Below are positions 30,001 to 48,827 of a stretch of DNA of 64,000 nucleotides, piece after piece. This stretch comes from Diploscapter coronatus. Taxonomy: Eukaryota; Nematoda; Chromadorea; Rhabditida; Rhabditidae. Numbering within the stretch: position 1 is the first letter of the stretch; each line of letters opens with the position of its first letter. The translations under genes were made by a program, and so were the position numbers. Under the pieces are notes generated by a model. The model saw nothing but the letters and a program-made list of their open reading frames with translations. It did not search any database and was not told where the DNA came from. The DNA is taken from the NCBI GenBank assembly GCA_964036155.1, contig OZ038422.1, forward strand, positions 47,577,201 to 47,641,200, given 5' to 3'.

Positions 30001-30395
30001 GAGATTTTTATTCCTTCAATTAATATATCTTACTGGTATTATTATCTCCTTCCATTTCCATAGATAGAATTTTATAAGTACCAATCGAGTCGAGATTTAT
30101 CGCGCTTTGTCTGATACGTTCTAGAAAACTTCAAGTTATATACTTCAACCGACAGGTGAATTAGAACGACATTAACAAAACATTAATGTATTCCATTATC
30201 TTCGTCTTGATGCAGATAAAATATCATCGACTTTTAAATTGCGTTAATATTTAATGAAAAGATATTTTTTTATATTATGGACTGTGAGGAGGTAGATACT
30301 GTATTCTTTGTTCCTAATTCTTGCTCTCCACTATATGAGAAGCGAATGCTTTCCAGAAATGAGTACTCACCAGACTTTTCATCTAATATTGTCAT
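27071..30395 (-). CDS. Seven-transmembrane chemoreceptor-like GPCR, intact left-arm copy
   Basis: Seven exons (30395-30371, 29938-29799, 29753-29627, 28854-28644, 28598-28478, 27919-27755, 27295-27071) join to 337 codons plus stop, the usual length for nematode serpentine receptors. It starts MTILDEKSV. Hydrophobic segments follow in order: LDLIIFPIILIPIIIPNLLL, FFSAVLSALSLTTLV, a long TM3 ending LLSICLIIQRLVLIYE, CIISFAIILNLVHFIIIFIL, MALFSSLLYFVLYF, ILYTMLPLCVQ, and a last one with LSCITMPLSFIVASPKRRQ. A small cytosolic tail completes it. No frame break was found. The chemoreceptor subfamily cannot be assigned by eye. Introns contain a Tc1-like MITE (29063-29596), another MITE (28244-28422) and the palindrome at 27462. 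The right-arm twin carries stop codons. Confidence 0.72.
27462..27513. repeat. Short palindrome, left-arm copy
   Basis: GGGTGTATGCCACTGCGCAC, then CAAAGAGTTTG and the reverse arm. It has the TIR sequence of the 9413-10994 element with almost nothing between the ends. It lies in the last intron of the receptor gene and has a mirror at 36553-36602. Confidence 0.7.
28244..28422. mobile_element. AGAGGCCAAG-type MITE, left-arm copy
   Basis: It starts AGCGAGGCCAAGTGG and ends ACTTGGCTTCTCTA. It is intronic in the chemoreceptor, a shorter relative of 12822-13160, and its mirror lies at 35631-35820. Confidence 0.6.
29063..29596. mobile_element. Tc1-like MITE, left-arm copy
   Basis: CAGTGGCGTTCAAAAGTTTG at the left and the reversed right end CAGTGGCGGTCGAAAGTTTT form TIRs flanked by TA on both sides. 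534 bp, no coding capacity. It is intronic in the receptor. The mirror copy at 34267-35003 is about 200 bp longer. Confidence 0.75.
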
Positions 30396-30909
30396 TGTCA
30401 AATATATGTTACTTGATAATAAGTTTTCAGAAAAAAAACTGAAGATAAGAATAACTTTGCCCTTTATCAATAAAACTTGTAATGAGTGGAAGGTACGATC
30501 TGATTTTTAATTAGTATAAAAAACGATGAGAAATTCACATTCTTGAAAAATATCACCTTATGGCCTGACGTCGGCTGAGGAGTCTGATTTTAATGAGCAC
30601 TGCCATTAATCAAGGCTGCATTTCGTATCAAACACCAGAACAGGTGATTTAAACTGAAAATTTGAAGTTTAATTATTAAATTGTTGTTGGCTACCGAGTC
30701 TAATCATGAGAATAGCAGAGCATATTATTTCTAATGCTCGAAGATTATTAAATTATGTAAAAATAATAAAATTAAAATTCATAATGAATGACGTCATTTA
30801 TTCCCGATTAAGTGTATATTTCAGGAAAGTTGATTCTATCTACATACATTACTGAGATATTTCAAATTCTCTGTAGGTTATTCAAAGAGGATAAAACGGG
30901 GTAATAATT

Positions 30910-33090
30910 AAAACAGATTCTCCGTAATTCTCGAAACTGCCCGGACCAGAGATACCAAATTCGTTTCTGAAGGGGTATTTGAGTGTTTTCTACCTATATT
31001 CGACCTGGAGAACATGATTTTGGGCCTTTTTCCGACATTTTCAACTTCAGGTCCAGGTACCGGGGTCCGGGGGTCAAATTTCAAAAGTCATTCTTATACC
31101 CTAAATTGTATATCAGATTGTTCGACTCGACCAGCTGAGTCGATTGGTGCAAACATTTTTCGAATCCGACCTTCCTATCACAAGTTACGGTTAAAAACAG
31201 TGCAAAAATGCCAAAAATGTAGGGTCCTTAATAGAAAAGTCAACTTTTCTCATTTCTTTCTGGATATTACCTCCCAGTTTTTTCACACAATAATCTACGA
31301 GTCCTGCTCATTCTACTCAAATAAAAAAATCCGGAATTGTGATACACCAATTGGGCGAAAAAACGGTCCGAAGTCAGACCGGAAAAATCGGATTTTCGAA
31401 AATGCCTATGAAAAAATTCGAAATTCATACCAATAGATAGAGCTCATCAAACTGAACAACTTTTGTGAAGACATCTCATGGTTATCTGTTATGGTATGCA
31501 TGGTATAGCAGTTTGAATGGGTCTAACTATGAAAATGACACAAATTTTCAAAAATTCATAACTTTTCGAAAATCAAACGAATTCGAAAAATCTTTTCAGA
31601 ATATAGTAGTTGGAGGGCAATACTTCATTTTTGCTTCCTAGAGTACCGTGCTATCACTTTATCATGTTATCATATAGGTCCATGGTATACCACCCATATG
31701 GTACCCGAATGGTACTATATCAAGATGGATATCAATCGATTCGAAATCGACTGGAGAATGATATTCGAGTCCATTTCTATCAATTTCAGCAAGTGGTTTC
31801 ATTATAGCATCATTGTAATTGGCTATAACCACCTGCTGAAAATGGCCAAAAATGGGGTATCTTCAAACAGTCATAAAAGGTGATAAACTAATCTATTTTT
31901 CAAGTGGTTTTCAGAATATTTCTCAGCTCGATAAGAGCTTTCGTTTGGTATATTACATAATAGGTCTTTGTTAAAATGTTAATTTGACCCATATGAGCCG
32001 CGACCCCTATGGGGTGAGTTACCATTTGGTAGAAAGACCTATAATGTTGTATATCATTCGAAAGCCAATGAAAAACTAAGTGTAATGCTGAAAACCGCTT
32101 GAAAAATGATCCAGTGTATCGATTTTTATGAGAAAATGAAGTATTGGTCAAATCGAAGAGTAAACTTTGGAATGTTTTTGATCATAAATCTCGATCCATC
32201 AATCCGTTTTTTAAGCGGTTTTCGGTATTATACTTAGTTTTTCACTGGCTTTCGAATGGTATATAACATGACTGGTCTCGATTATATTTTAAAAATCGGT
32301 CTGGTACCCTCCGGAACCAGTACCGGAAAGTTCCCGAATATAGATATTACCCCCTAAATTTTATTTAGAATCATAATTTAAGCGTCAGGAATAATTTTGA
32401 ATACAAAATTAAACGAATTAGACCACACCAATGGTGAGAAATAAATTTTTGAAAAAATACCTTATTTTTCAGTTTTTCCTGAATATCTCATTCTGAAATG
32501 GAAATTTCACCAAGGTGTCTTCACAAAAGTTGCTCAATTTTTCGAGCTCTATCGATTGGTATACATTTTGATTTTTTTCACAGGCATTTTCGAAAATCTG
32601 ATTTTTCTGGTTTGACTTCGGACCGTTTTTTCGCCCAATTGGTGTATCACAATTCCGGATTTTTTTATTTGAGTAGAGTGAGCAGGACTCGTAGATTATT
32701 GTGTGAAAAAACTGGGAGGTAATATCCAGAAAGAGATGAGAAAAGTTGACTTTTCTATGAAGGACCCCGTATTTCTGACACTTTTGCACTGTTTTTAGCC
32801 GTAACTTGTGATAGGAAGGTTGGATCTGAAAAACATTGCACCATTCAACTCAGCTCATCGAACTGAACAATCTGATATACAATTTGGGATATAAGAATGA
32901 CTTTTGAAATTTGACCCTCGGACCCTGGTACCCGAACCTGGACTTGAAAACTCCGGGAAAAAGCCCCAAAATCGTGTTCTCCAGATCGAATATAGGTAGA
33001 AAACACTCAAATAACCCTTCAGAATGCATTTTAAGTTTCTGGTCCGGACAGTTTCGAGAATTATGGAGAATCTGTTTTAAAATATCAATT
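30910..33090. repeat. Foldback repeat, copy 2, at the centre of the large inverted duplication
   Basis: The outer arms (TTCTCGAAACTGCCCGGACC at 30930 and its mirror near 33055) and the inner arms (GATAGAGCTCATCAAACTGA at 31435 and its mirror near 32560) run to a centre near 32000. Same family as 18200-19890, with both outer arms present. Open frames inside (31014-31436 and mirrors) appear on both strands of both arms and are by-products of the palindrome. Confidence 0.85.
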
Positions 33091-34266
33091 TCATTCATTT
33101 GCTAGTAAAAATTATTTTTAACTTGACTTTCCCTGTTTTACGTCTTTGCACTTATATAAATGATATTTCGAATATAAAATATCAGCTCATATAATATGCT
33201 GTGAAAATACTGCTTCTTCATAAATAATAAATAACTTGTCTGTAAATCTAAACACAAAACACAATAAAAACGATAGACTTCTCTTTAGTGAATATTTCAA
33301 ACGGCTACCAAGTAACTGCATACTAATTGAACATCAGATCGCATCTTTCACTCATTATAATTTTATTGATAAAGAGCAAAATTATTGTTATCTTCAGTTG
33401 TTTTTTCTGAAAACTTATTATAAATTAACATATATTTGATATTTGACGATGACAGTATTAGATTGAAAGTCTGGTGAGTGCTCATTTCTGAAAAATACTC
33501 GCTTCTCATATAGTTGAGAGCAAGAGTTAGAAACAAAGAGTATACAGTATCTACTTCCTCACAGTCCATAATATAAAATATATCTTTTCATCAAATATTA
33601 ATGCAATTTAAACGTCGATGATATTTTATTCGTATCAAGACGAAGGGAACGGAATAAATTGATTTTGTTTCTAATGTCGTTCTAATTCACCTGCCGATTG
33701 AAGTATATAACTTGAAGCTTTCTAGAATGTATCAAGACAGCGCGATAAATTTCGATTCTATTGGTACTTATAAAATTTTCTAATTTTTCAATAACTTTAC
33801 CTATGGAAATGGAAGAACATAATAGCAGTAAGATATATTAATCTAAGGAATAAAAAATCTCTCCATAATAATATTACTATATGAAAAATTTTGTAGGGTC
33901 TTAATTAAAATACGATTTTCAGCGTTAGATTTTATTGAAACCATTAAACAAATTGAAGAAATATCCTTGAGGTTGATTATTGTCTTCATTATACTTACTT
34001 TTCTAATTACTATACCTAATCTACTGTTAAGAATTTCTGACAGAGAATTATTGGAATTAAAGGATGTAATTTGAGTTATTTGGCAAATATCATAAAATAA
34101 TTGTTTATAGGCGCCTTATTATCCAATATATTATCAAATGAGAAGATTCGCAAATTTCTTTTCGGTTGTATTAGCGGCATTATTATTAACAACATTTGTC
34201 ATACTTCTTATGTTTACATTATACTTATATTTGCTTGGTAATTAGCACTTGTTAAAATTCTCTATA

Positions 34267-35003
34267 CAGTGACGGTAAAAAGTTTTGAAAAATTATCATT
34301 ATGAACGCAGACTAGTATGTCTCATAATTGCGGATTAATTAGAATGAAACTTCGCACACATATTCTTCTTTGTAATATTTTTTCATTCGTTGAGGTATAG
34401 AAATACCTTGACTTCTGAACATTGTATTAATTCTCCTAGTACAATTGAGATTTTCAAGATTAGAAGATAGAGTCCATGTTCAACACTCGACATAGAGAGT
34501 ATGCGGGTCCAATAGTATGGTGAGAGGGGGAACAGGAGAAAGCAAGCTTGCAGTTAGGTGTTGTTCAGAGAGGAAATAGAAGAGATGGTGCAATTCATTC
34601 ACATGCAAGTACTGGGATTAACTTATGATTTTTAACATATGAAAGATGAAACAGTAATTTGTATTTTTCCACTTTTATTTATTCATGCTGGCCGACTAAA
34701 TAATTAGATAAAATAGAAATTAGATGAAATGCAGTAGAGTGGACAGAGCTTGGGTTCTGCCTAGGAGTAGACTGGAAGAACCCTCTAGATAAAACTGGGA
34801 AAGGACTGTCATGGCAAGAGGAGGAGCATGCAAAGTTAGAGATGAGAGAGTTCAGGGATAGAGACAGAGATCGTAATCACAGCTCGATCCCATTACACTG
34901 TATTGAGAATTCTTGCCAGTTTTTATTCAAATTTATCTACAATTATTGGTCCTATTAGACTATATTCATAATCACAATTGTTCCAAACTTTTGACCGCCA
35001 CTG
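34267..35003. mobile_element. Tc1-like MITE, right-arm copy (longer)
   Basis: TA-flanked, with ends CAGTGACGGTAAAAAG and the mirror of CAGTGGCGGTCAAAAG. It is 737 bp against 534 bp in the left arm; the extra sequence lies in the middle (about 34590-34790), so one arm has gained or the other lost about 200 bp. Confidence 0.7.
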
Positions 35004-35630
35004 TACACTCATTTTTAGAAAAGTAGTTTAGAGTTAGTTGGGACCAATCTTCGTAAGTTGGTAAGAAGTTCGCAAATGACGAAATGAGTTTTTGAATTGG
35101 AAACGTTTGAAGTCTGATTATTGCCTACACTATTTCATAAATACTCTCGATTTAAGACGTCATACTATCATTTTCTCATTTCGTCATATATACAAAAAGC
35201 CATTTCATCATTCCATCAATTACAGGTTGCCTATTTGCTATATTACTATGTTTGGGTGCAATTTATCATATGGACTTGGTATTTCCTCATTTGCCTCTTC
35301 TTCTTGATTCCGATACCGAGTTCAACCGTAGCATTACTTAGCATCTGCCTTATTATCCAGCGACTTGTGCTCATGTATGAACTACCACGACTAACAAAGC
35401 TGCTTACCAGGTAAGTGAAAAGCCATTTGCACTATTAATATAATGAAATTGCAGGGATAATTTGAAAAGGATCATTCGTGGCATTATAGCGTTTGCGATA
35501 ATTCTAAATTTAGTGATTATTATAATCATGATTATACTTTTCTATGAAACATTCGAATATGGATTACTTCTAGCTGTAAGTTGAAGACATCATGTTTTCA
35601 ATGTTTTAACCATGCGTAAAGTGTTATGAC

Positions 35631-35820
35631 TAGAGAAGCCAAGTCTACTTCTTTCAAGGGAGAGAAATAATGTGAAATTTTTCGACGTTTCAATTATCAT
35701 TCATTATTCCGTTAATTATTTGATAATTTCATGAAACCAAGACACCAATTAGAGTAATAAATGACGCCAGAAATGATAGCATAGTTGGTTTTTCGAAACA
35801 AAATCACTTGGCCTCTCTAG
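35631..35820. mobile_element. AGAGGCCAAG-type MITE, right-arm copy
   Basis: Starts TAGAGAAGCCAAGTC and ends ACTTGGCCTCTCTAG; mirror of 28244-28422. Confidence 0.6.
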
Positions 35821-36552
35821 TTATGATACAATAGGTGACAAAAGTTTCGAATCATCTATCTTCTATCCCTGTGTCAATGTTTAGAAAAGTCGCTTGCACT
35901 TCTTCAGATTTGGCTGAGATTTAGCATAATGTCGTGTTTTCCTCGTACAATATATGTTTTCAAAAATTAAGTTAAATTCGATCAATGCAGAGTACAGATT
36001 TTGGAATTTTTGATGTCGACAACAGAATGAGGATTATCCAATAACTTTGTTCGACACTGATAACCCTTTCTTACTCTACTTCATCCTATTTTATTTATTT
36101 ATTTTTGATGTATTAGAAATCGCATAATAGTTCAACATATTTAGTTAATATCATACTCATCTTTGGATATTCTGGCTCTTTTTGGATCGCTTCTCTACTT
36201 TGTTCTATATTTCAAATTTCGCGATTTGGCAAGATTATCGACAAATCCGCAACATAAATCTGATAATCGAAGAATATTATATACCATGATACCTTTACTC
36301 GTGCAGTATGTAAGCAAATTAAATACAGTTGGTTTATTTCGCCTCTTTGGTTCTTAAACTCGGACATCACAGGAACAGAATGCAAAACCTGATCCGGGAT
36401 ACCCTTTAAGGCTTAACTTTTTAACTGGGCTTTTACAAATATCAGTTCAACTCTAATTCATCGTGTTTATAACATTTTCGAAGAAGTGGTATTGAGATTG
36501 AGATCAGTGAGAAAAGGATTTAAGGAACACTTTAATCCGAAGATGATAAACG

Positions 36553-36602
36553 GGGAATGGTCATTGCGCACCAAAATCTTTGGTGTGCAATGGCATACAC
36601 CC
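36553..36602. repeat. Short palindrome, right-arm copy
   Basis: TCATTGCGCACCAAAATC, then TTTGGTGTGCAATGG and CATACACCC. It is a near-complete stem with the TIR sequence of 9413-10994. Confidence 0.72.
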
Positions 36603-37522
36603 ATTTTGTGGATAGGGGTTACTGCCAATACAGCTAAATTCATTTTTCTACTGAGTGTTTGATTTACGATATTTGAAAATTATAACTATTTCATATACAA
36701 AATAATCATACAAATTTAGACATTAACGATCATCTCGTCAGTATTAGTATATTTATATTTTAGTAATGTTTTAAAGCCTGTTCAAAATGAAACAAAACTT
36801 TAAGAGCCAGACATGGATGACAATTTCGGCATATATGTGAATACTTTCACATATTCACGGCTATTTGACGCATTCTTGTCGTGCATAACTATGCCACTTT
36901 CGTTTATAGTTGCCAGTCCGAAACGACGCCAAGCCATTAGACGATATTTCTCGAAAATGTATGAAATTATAATATTAAAAATGACTAATTTCTGAATGTT
37001 GATTGCGTAATTCTGAATTCAGCTGACATGAATTTCAGAAGGAACAATAGACTGAGGCCTTTGACGTCCATGATCAACGACAATAATCGTAATAATCAGA
37101 TTCATTCATCATCGAATCACAATCTAACTGCAATTGCATAATAAATGCCAAATCTCTAACCTCAATAAATGATCTTTAAAAAATCTAAAAATATCATCTC
37201 ATAAAATATGCTTACGATAAGTCTAGTTCATAAATAAATCACCTGCAAATCTAAGCACAAAATACAAAATAAAAAATGCCAGTCTTCTTTTTAGTCAATA
37301 TATCAAATTTCGACATATGATTTTATAAGAAGTTTTTATATAATGGTGTGAAAACTCATTTTTCAATTTCAATTTCATTGTATCAAATCATAAGAAATAA
37401 TGACTTTCATTGGCTCTTCAATGCTTTTACCCGAGCACATTAATGATAATTGTTTTAATTTTCATGCATCTGATTAAATTATGCATACTGATATTTAGGC
37501 TTCGATTTTATTAATTTTATAG

Positions 37523-37793
37523 GATTATTTGGAATAGTTGCATTTGCTGGTGCAATTATTTTTATTCCAATAATTTCCAATACCCTCTTAGCAATTTCAG
37601 ACGACAAACCAAAGGAGTTTAAAGATGTGACTCGGAATTTTCGAGAATATAATTTCCAATGGTTTGATTAGGCATCTTATTATCCGCTAATGTTTTATAT
37701 GCGACGAATAGTACATATTTATTCGCTAACTTTGATAACATTTATATCATTATTTACTTTTATTTTTGTCACCCATGGATATTGTAAAAACTT
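37523..37793 (+). pseudogene. Fragment of a second chemoreceptor gene
   Basis: Two exons are recognisable: 37523-37626 (VAFAGAIIFIPIISNTLLAI then SDDKPKEFKD) and 37672-37793 (ASYYPLMFYMRRIVHIYSL then TLITFISLFTF). They align with LLLRISDSELLELKE and APYYPIYYQMRRLATFFS of the neighbouring receptor, so this is a diverged tandem paralogue in the same orientation. No later exons are found; the sequence runs into the MITE at 37819. The left arm has lost most of the equivalent segment. Confidence 0.6.
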
Positions 37794-37818
37794 TCAAAAT
37801 CAATTTACTTATATTGAG

Positions 37819-38107
37819 AATGACTGACTACTTGAGACGAGATAAAAGGAGTGTTTCTTTCCCTCCTCTCCTGTGAACCTCGTATGCGCATTGATGATAT
37901 TCGTTCATTTGACGATTCTTTATTTTCTTTCGTTTTTCTTTGTTCTTTCATTGAATTTAACTAGATCTTATAACAATTATCTTCCTCTATCGATATTGAC
38001 ACAAATTATCCGACTAATTATCGATAGTTGTCCTTAAAAACGCGAAAAACAAAGAAAATTAATAAATCGTCTAATGAACAAATGCTCGTCTCAAGTAGTC
38101 AGTCATT
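37819..38107. mobile_element. MITE with ACTTGAGACGAG ends, right-arm copy
   Basis: AATGACTGACTACTTGAGAC at the left and TCTCAAGTAGTCAGTCATT at the right form a nearly perfect inverted repeat of about 23 bp. Mirror of 25878-26220. Confidence 0.8.
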
Positions 38108-38760
38108 TATAATAATAAATGAATAGTTCAAAAATTAAACAGATTTTCACAATTATGCATGCTAGAATTTCCATCTTTGCACCCATTTATCTTTCAGATA
38201 AAACTACGAAAAATCATATCGTTTATGCTCTGCATTTTCCTTGCTAATACACTCATTCGATTTTGTTCGTTAACAAACTCAAGCCGTGCCTTGTTTACTC
38301 CCAAAATACGTGTATTGTGAAGAAAATGTTCCAGACAATGTGGCATCCTTCAATGTTGGAGATTAAAAACGTCTTGAAGTTCATTCTTCATGCCGTTTGA
38401 TTGTTTTACATGCTACGATTTAGAGATGGATATATCAGGTCGATTACAAAATAAATTCATTTAGAATTACTGTCTTCGTGTTCTTGATTTGATATGCAGA
38501 TTTCAAAAATAAAAACAAAAATTTAATTTATATTATCAGTGATATAGTTCCCTAAAGTGCGTCTTCCATAGTTGGCACTCTGTAGTCTATTGTTTTTAGA
38601 AACGAATAAGCCATTTGATTCAATTTCTAAGGAAGGGGTTATGTAATATCGCATAATTTTGAGTGACTATTTTAGCAAAGTTTTCTACAAATAATTGAAT
38701 ATAATCAAATAAAATCGTATTTCCCACATTGCACAGTCTCCTTGTTTGCAATGAATGAGC

Positions 38761-38823
38761 ACCAGAGCTGAGACGGAATTGAAATTTTAAAATTCGAAAT
38801 CGAAATTTCGTCTCAGCTCTGGT
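38761..38823. repeat. 63-bp palindrome present only in the right arm
   Basis: ACCAGAGCTGAGACG at 38761-38775 is perfectly complementary to CGTCTCAGCTCTGGT at 38809-38823, and the pairing continues imperfectly inward (AATTTCGATTTCG). The equivalent place in the left arm lacks it and instead leads into the tRNA-like relic. Confidence 0.75.
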
Positions 38824-39241
38824 CATAACTATAAAGCGCATACAAATAATAAAATGAAACACTGCAAAAAGTAACGCTTTTATGTGCGTTAGATTGAGAA
38901 AATTTCTAATAAAAAACAATGAAATTTTCTGAAAATTTTTCGAAATCGAAACTGACTTCCCAAAATTTTCAATTGACTTGGAAATCGATTAGAGATTTAG
39001 AGATATGTGTAACGCTTCAGCGTTATTTATTTTTGCACTTTTACTTTATTTACTCAGATAATTTCTGCCTACTACCACTGTATTCTGGTCGGTGTTGAAA
39101 CTTGTGAATTCTTGTGCTTTACCTACTATTTGATCGGTAAATTCCGATGAAATTTTATTCATTTTTTATATAATTACAACCTTCAAAATAAAACTTTATT
39201 TACATGATATAAAGAATAACAAAATATCAACCATCAACAAA

Positions 39242-46293
<7,052 letters not shown>

Positions 46294-47034
46294 GGAATAC
46301 GATCGAAGATGGAGGCACTGAAGAAAGTGTGGTTTTGAAAATATTTTCTTATTTGACAGACCTTCATTTTTATATTTGGATAATTTTAGGTTAAAAATGT
46401 TGAAATTTCTTGAGGGATTGTCAATATTTTGAAGTACATATCTCGGTTGATGCTAAATATTTGAATTAATTTAGAAACGGCTCGAAAATCGGTTTCAAAT
46501 ATATTTCGGCGAAGATACGGCTTATTCAAAATCATTATACTGAAAATGATATGATTAGGATATGAAATGCAACCACATGAAGTATCAAAAATTCTTGCGT
46601 ATTATTTACGTCTGATCATCATATCATTAAGGAGGGAGAAGATATTGGTGCGTAAATAAACTGGAGAGTCTCTATTTGTTGTTTTATAAAGATGAGCAAA
46701 GGAGGAAAATAACTGGCTCAGCAGAACACCGCGATGGAGAGAGATGACGACGGAATAATGAAAGCGGCTTTCCCTAATTCACCCACTTATGGAAGGCAGG
46801 GGATAGAGTTCGAGGGACTGGAATTGACTCTGCGTGAAATTAGAAAAATGGAAAATATTCCATATAAAAACGGATAAGTGATAATGAATTAATAAAAAAA
46901 ATTATCACATAACATTGGTAAGTAAATGATGTCTTTAGATAATGAAAATGATCGAAATTATTATTTTAGATTTATTGAAAAATCAAAGTAGACTTAAGAA
47001 GACATACTATTAAAAATAAGAAGGAATAGTAAAC
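46294..47034. other. Upstream flank of copy C with an empty insertion site
   Basis: Shared with 9152-9412 plus 10995-11406 of unit A. GAAAATGAT at 46542-46550 is the uninterrupted site into which the 9413-10994 element went in unit A. From about 46940 to 47034 it differs from A. No gene. Confidence 0.6.
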
Positions 47035-47407
47035 CTATCTATCTTCTATATTAGAAAAGTAGAATGAACAACAATTAATTCAAGTGAACGTCAGCGTTGA
47101 CATGCTAATTTTGTATCAAATCTCATTTCACGAGAGAAGTCTTTCGTTTCATTATTATGCACGTCTTTTTCTCTATACAGAATCAGGACGTATCGAGAAA
47201 TGATGGAGCGCAAAATTTTCGACGATTTGATATGTTAAATTTGTATCGATATCTTGAAAATTCGTTCAGCGTAATTTTTTTCATCGTTGACTTTTCGTCT
47301 TTTCATTGTTGAATTAGCATATGCTCAGTTTAGTTGTTGAAGATTTGAAAGTAATTTATTTCTTGTCCTGCTTCGTTCTCTTCTGGTGAATCTCAAAAGA
47401 GCCAACG

Positions 47408-47794
47408 TTGTCCTTTTTTAGTCATGACGAAGATGATGCTGAGTTGAGGGCGAGCACCGAAGAAAAAGGTAAAATTGATAATAAAGTAGGGATCACGAAC
47501 AACGACAACTACAGCGAAGTTTTACGTTCCAACACCAGGTTTTTCGATACGACTGTCAACGATTTTGTTAAATCTAAAACCCACGAATACAATCAAAGTC
47601 ATCATGAGAAAGTTTCTTATTTAGATATAACGATTTGGCAAATAATTCATTATCATTTCTTTACGCTTCAAGATGGCTACTTACAGTACGTTCGAGATTT
47701 TATAATTGCAAATGCTACGATTTCCGACGGATGCAAGATTTTGTTTGTTCTAGTTTTCGATCGAAGTAGAATAAGAAATGTGAGAAAGATCTGA
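47408..47794 (+). CDS. Helitron-borne ORF of unknown function, copy C
   Basis: 128 codons as an open frame from TTG; the first in-frame ATG is not evident, and a TTTTTTAG acceptor near 47420 suggests an exon. The visible protein is acidic at the start (DEDDAELRASTEEKG) and otherwise hydrophilic, ending DRSRIRNVRKI. It gives the same translation as the copy at 59697-60083, although surrounding sequence differs. No family was recognised. Confidence 0.4.
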   Translation: MSFFSHDEDDAELRASTEEKGKIDNKVGITNNDNYSEVLRSNTRFFDTTVNDFVKSKTHEYNQSHHEKVSYLDITIWQIIHYHFFTLQDGYLQYVRDFIIANATISDGCKILFVLVFDRSRIRNVRKI

Positions 47795-48097
47795 TAAGAA
47801 TTATCGATAACGTTCTATATAAAGTAAATCCGTATTACGATTCAATGAAAATGATGAAGGATGTAATTGAAGAAGAAGAAAAGAAAAAGAATGACGCTTC
47901 GGATAAAAGTCCAGAAGTCGTTGGTTTTTGACACCAATGATAAGTTAGACAAAAGACGAATTCAATCCGATTTTAGTTGGTGGGAAATTATTTCAGGAAT
48001 ATTTAGTTGATTCATGGGTAAAAATTGAGCAAGGTCGTTTAAACTTTGTACGTAACAACTAACAAGTGTTAAGAGTTGAAAAATATATCGAGGTTTA

Positions 48098-48283
48098 ATG
48101 GATGCAATAACACACGCAGCTCGTAATGAAAAGCTTGAAGTAGGTCGCTTAACGAGTTTACCATCAAGTTTTACGGGAAGTAAACGATATATGGCTGAAA
48201 ATTGCCACGATTCAATTGCAATCGTTGGAAATAAAAGCAGACCAGGCATTTTCCTTATGTTGCGACAAATCCAAACTGGATAA
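48098..48283 (+). pseudogene. Helitron Rep fragment, frameshifted (unit C)
   Basis: It reads LPSSFTGSKRYMAEN and GNKSRPGIFL, then leaves frame because of a base loss relative to 11663-11884. Confidence 0.65.
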
Positions 48284-48827
48284 ACCAAAAGTCAATTGAA
48301 GAAAGATTAAACCGCTAACGATAGGCCAGATATTGTGGGTGGAAATATTTTATCGAAAAGCTAATGCATTACGTGAGTAGATTAATTATGCCCGTGAGCA
48401 AAATACGTTTCAGGATGCAAATTTGCAAATTTCGCTGAACGAATTTTCACAAATGAAGCTAGGTTAGAAGTGTCGTAATACGAACTGATGAAGGCAAATC
48501 AAGAAACTACGCTAATATAATTTCCAGTTAAATAAAAAACGCAAGCTGTGGCGCAGCCCCTAGCCGGCTAGTAAATAATAAATGATTTTTCAAATGGATG
48601 TTAGGCGGTGAATTTGACAAATTTTTCAAGAAGAAATTATAAATGAAGAACAAACTTTGTAGATAGATTTGATGAATCTGCTGAGCACTGTAACATGACT
48701 ATATCAATTATTCGTATGTTCTCGAAAAATTGAAACTGATTTCAAAGTCCCAAAGTCACATATGAGCCATTTTTAACTCCGCATACTTGCAAATTTATCG
48801 AGATCTTTCCCACGCTCGTATAAATTC

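Larger units (their letters stand above)
33449..36995 (+). pseudogene. Chemoreceptor, right-arm mirror copy with stop codons
   Basis: It mirrors 27071-30395 exon for exon. The first exon reads MTVLD then TGA (33464-33466), where the left copy has GAA. The last exon reads ETKL then TAA (36801-36803), where the left copy has GAA. Other exons stay open, for example VWVQFIIWTWYFLICLFFLI and LSCITMPLSFIVASPKRRQ, and splice sites are mostly kept. A downstream start might rescue part of it, but the stop before TM7 would remain. It is best read as a recently inactivated twin. The identity to the left copy looks about 80-90% by eye. Confidence 0.72.
47035..48571 (+). mobile_element. Helitron, unit C
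   Basis: The approximate 5' end is at TCTATCTTCTATATTAG. The 3' end has a hairpin (GCTGTGGCGCAGC) followed by CCGGCTAG and T. It carries a 128-codon ORF (47408-47794) and a broken Rep-domain fragment (48098-48283) where the NPNW signature is frameshifted. Non-autonomous in its present state. Confidence 0.75.

Noticed and set aside
31014..31436. 140-codon frame inside the central foldback as a gene
   Set aside because: Mirrored frames occur on both strands of both arms, there are no motifs, and the sequence is explained by the palindrome.
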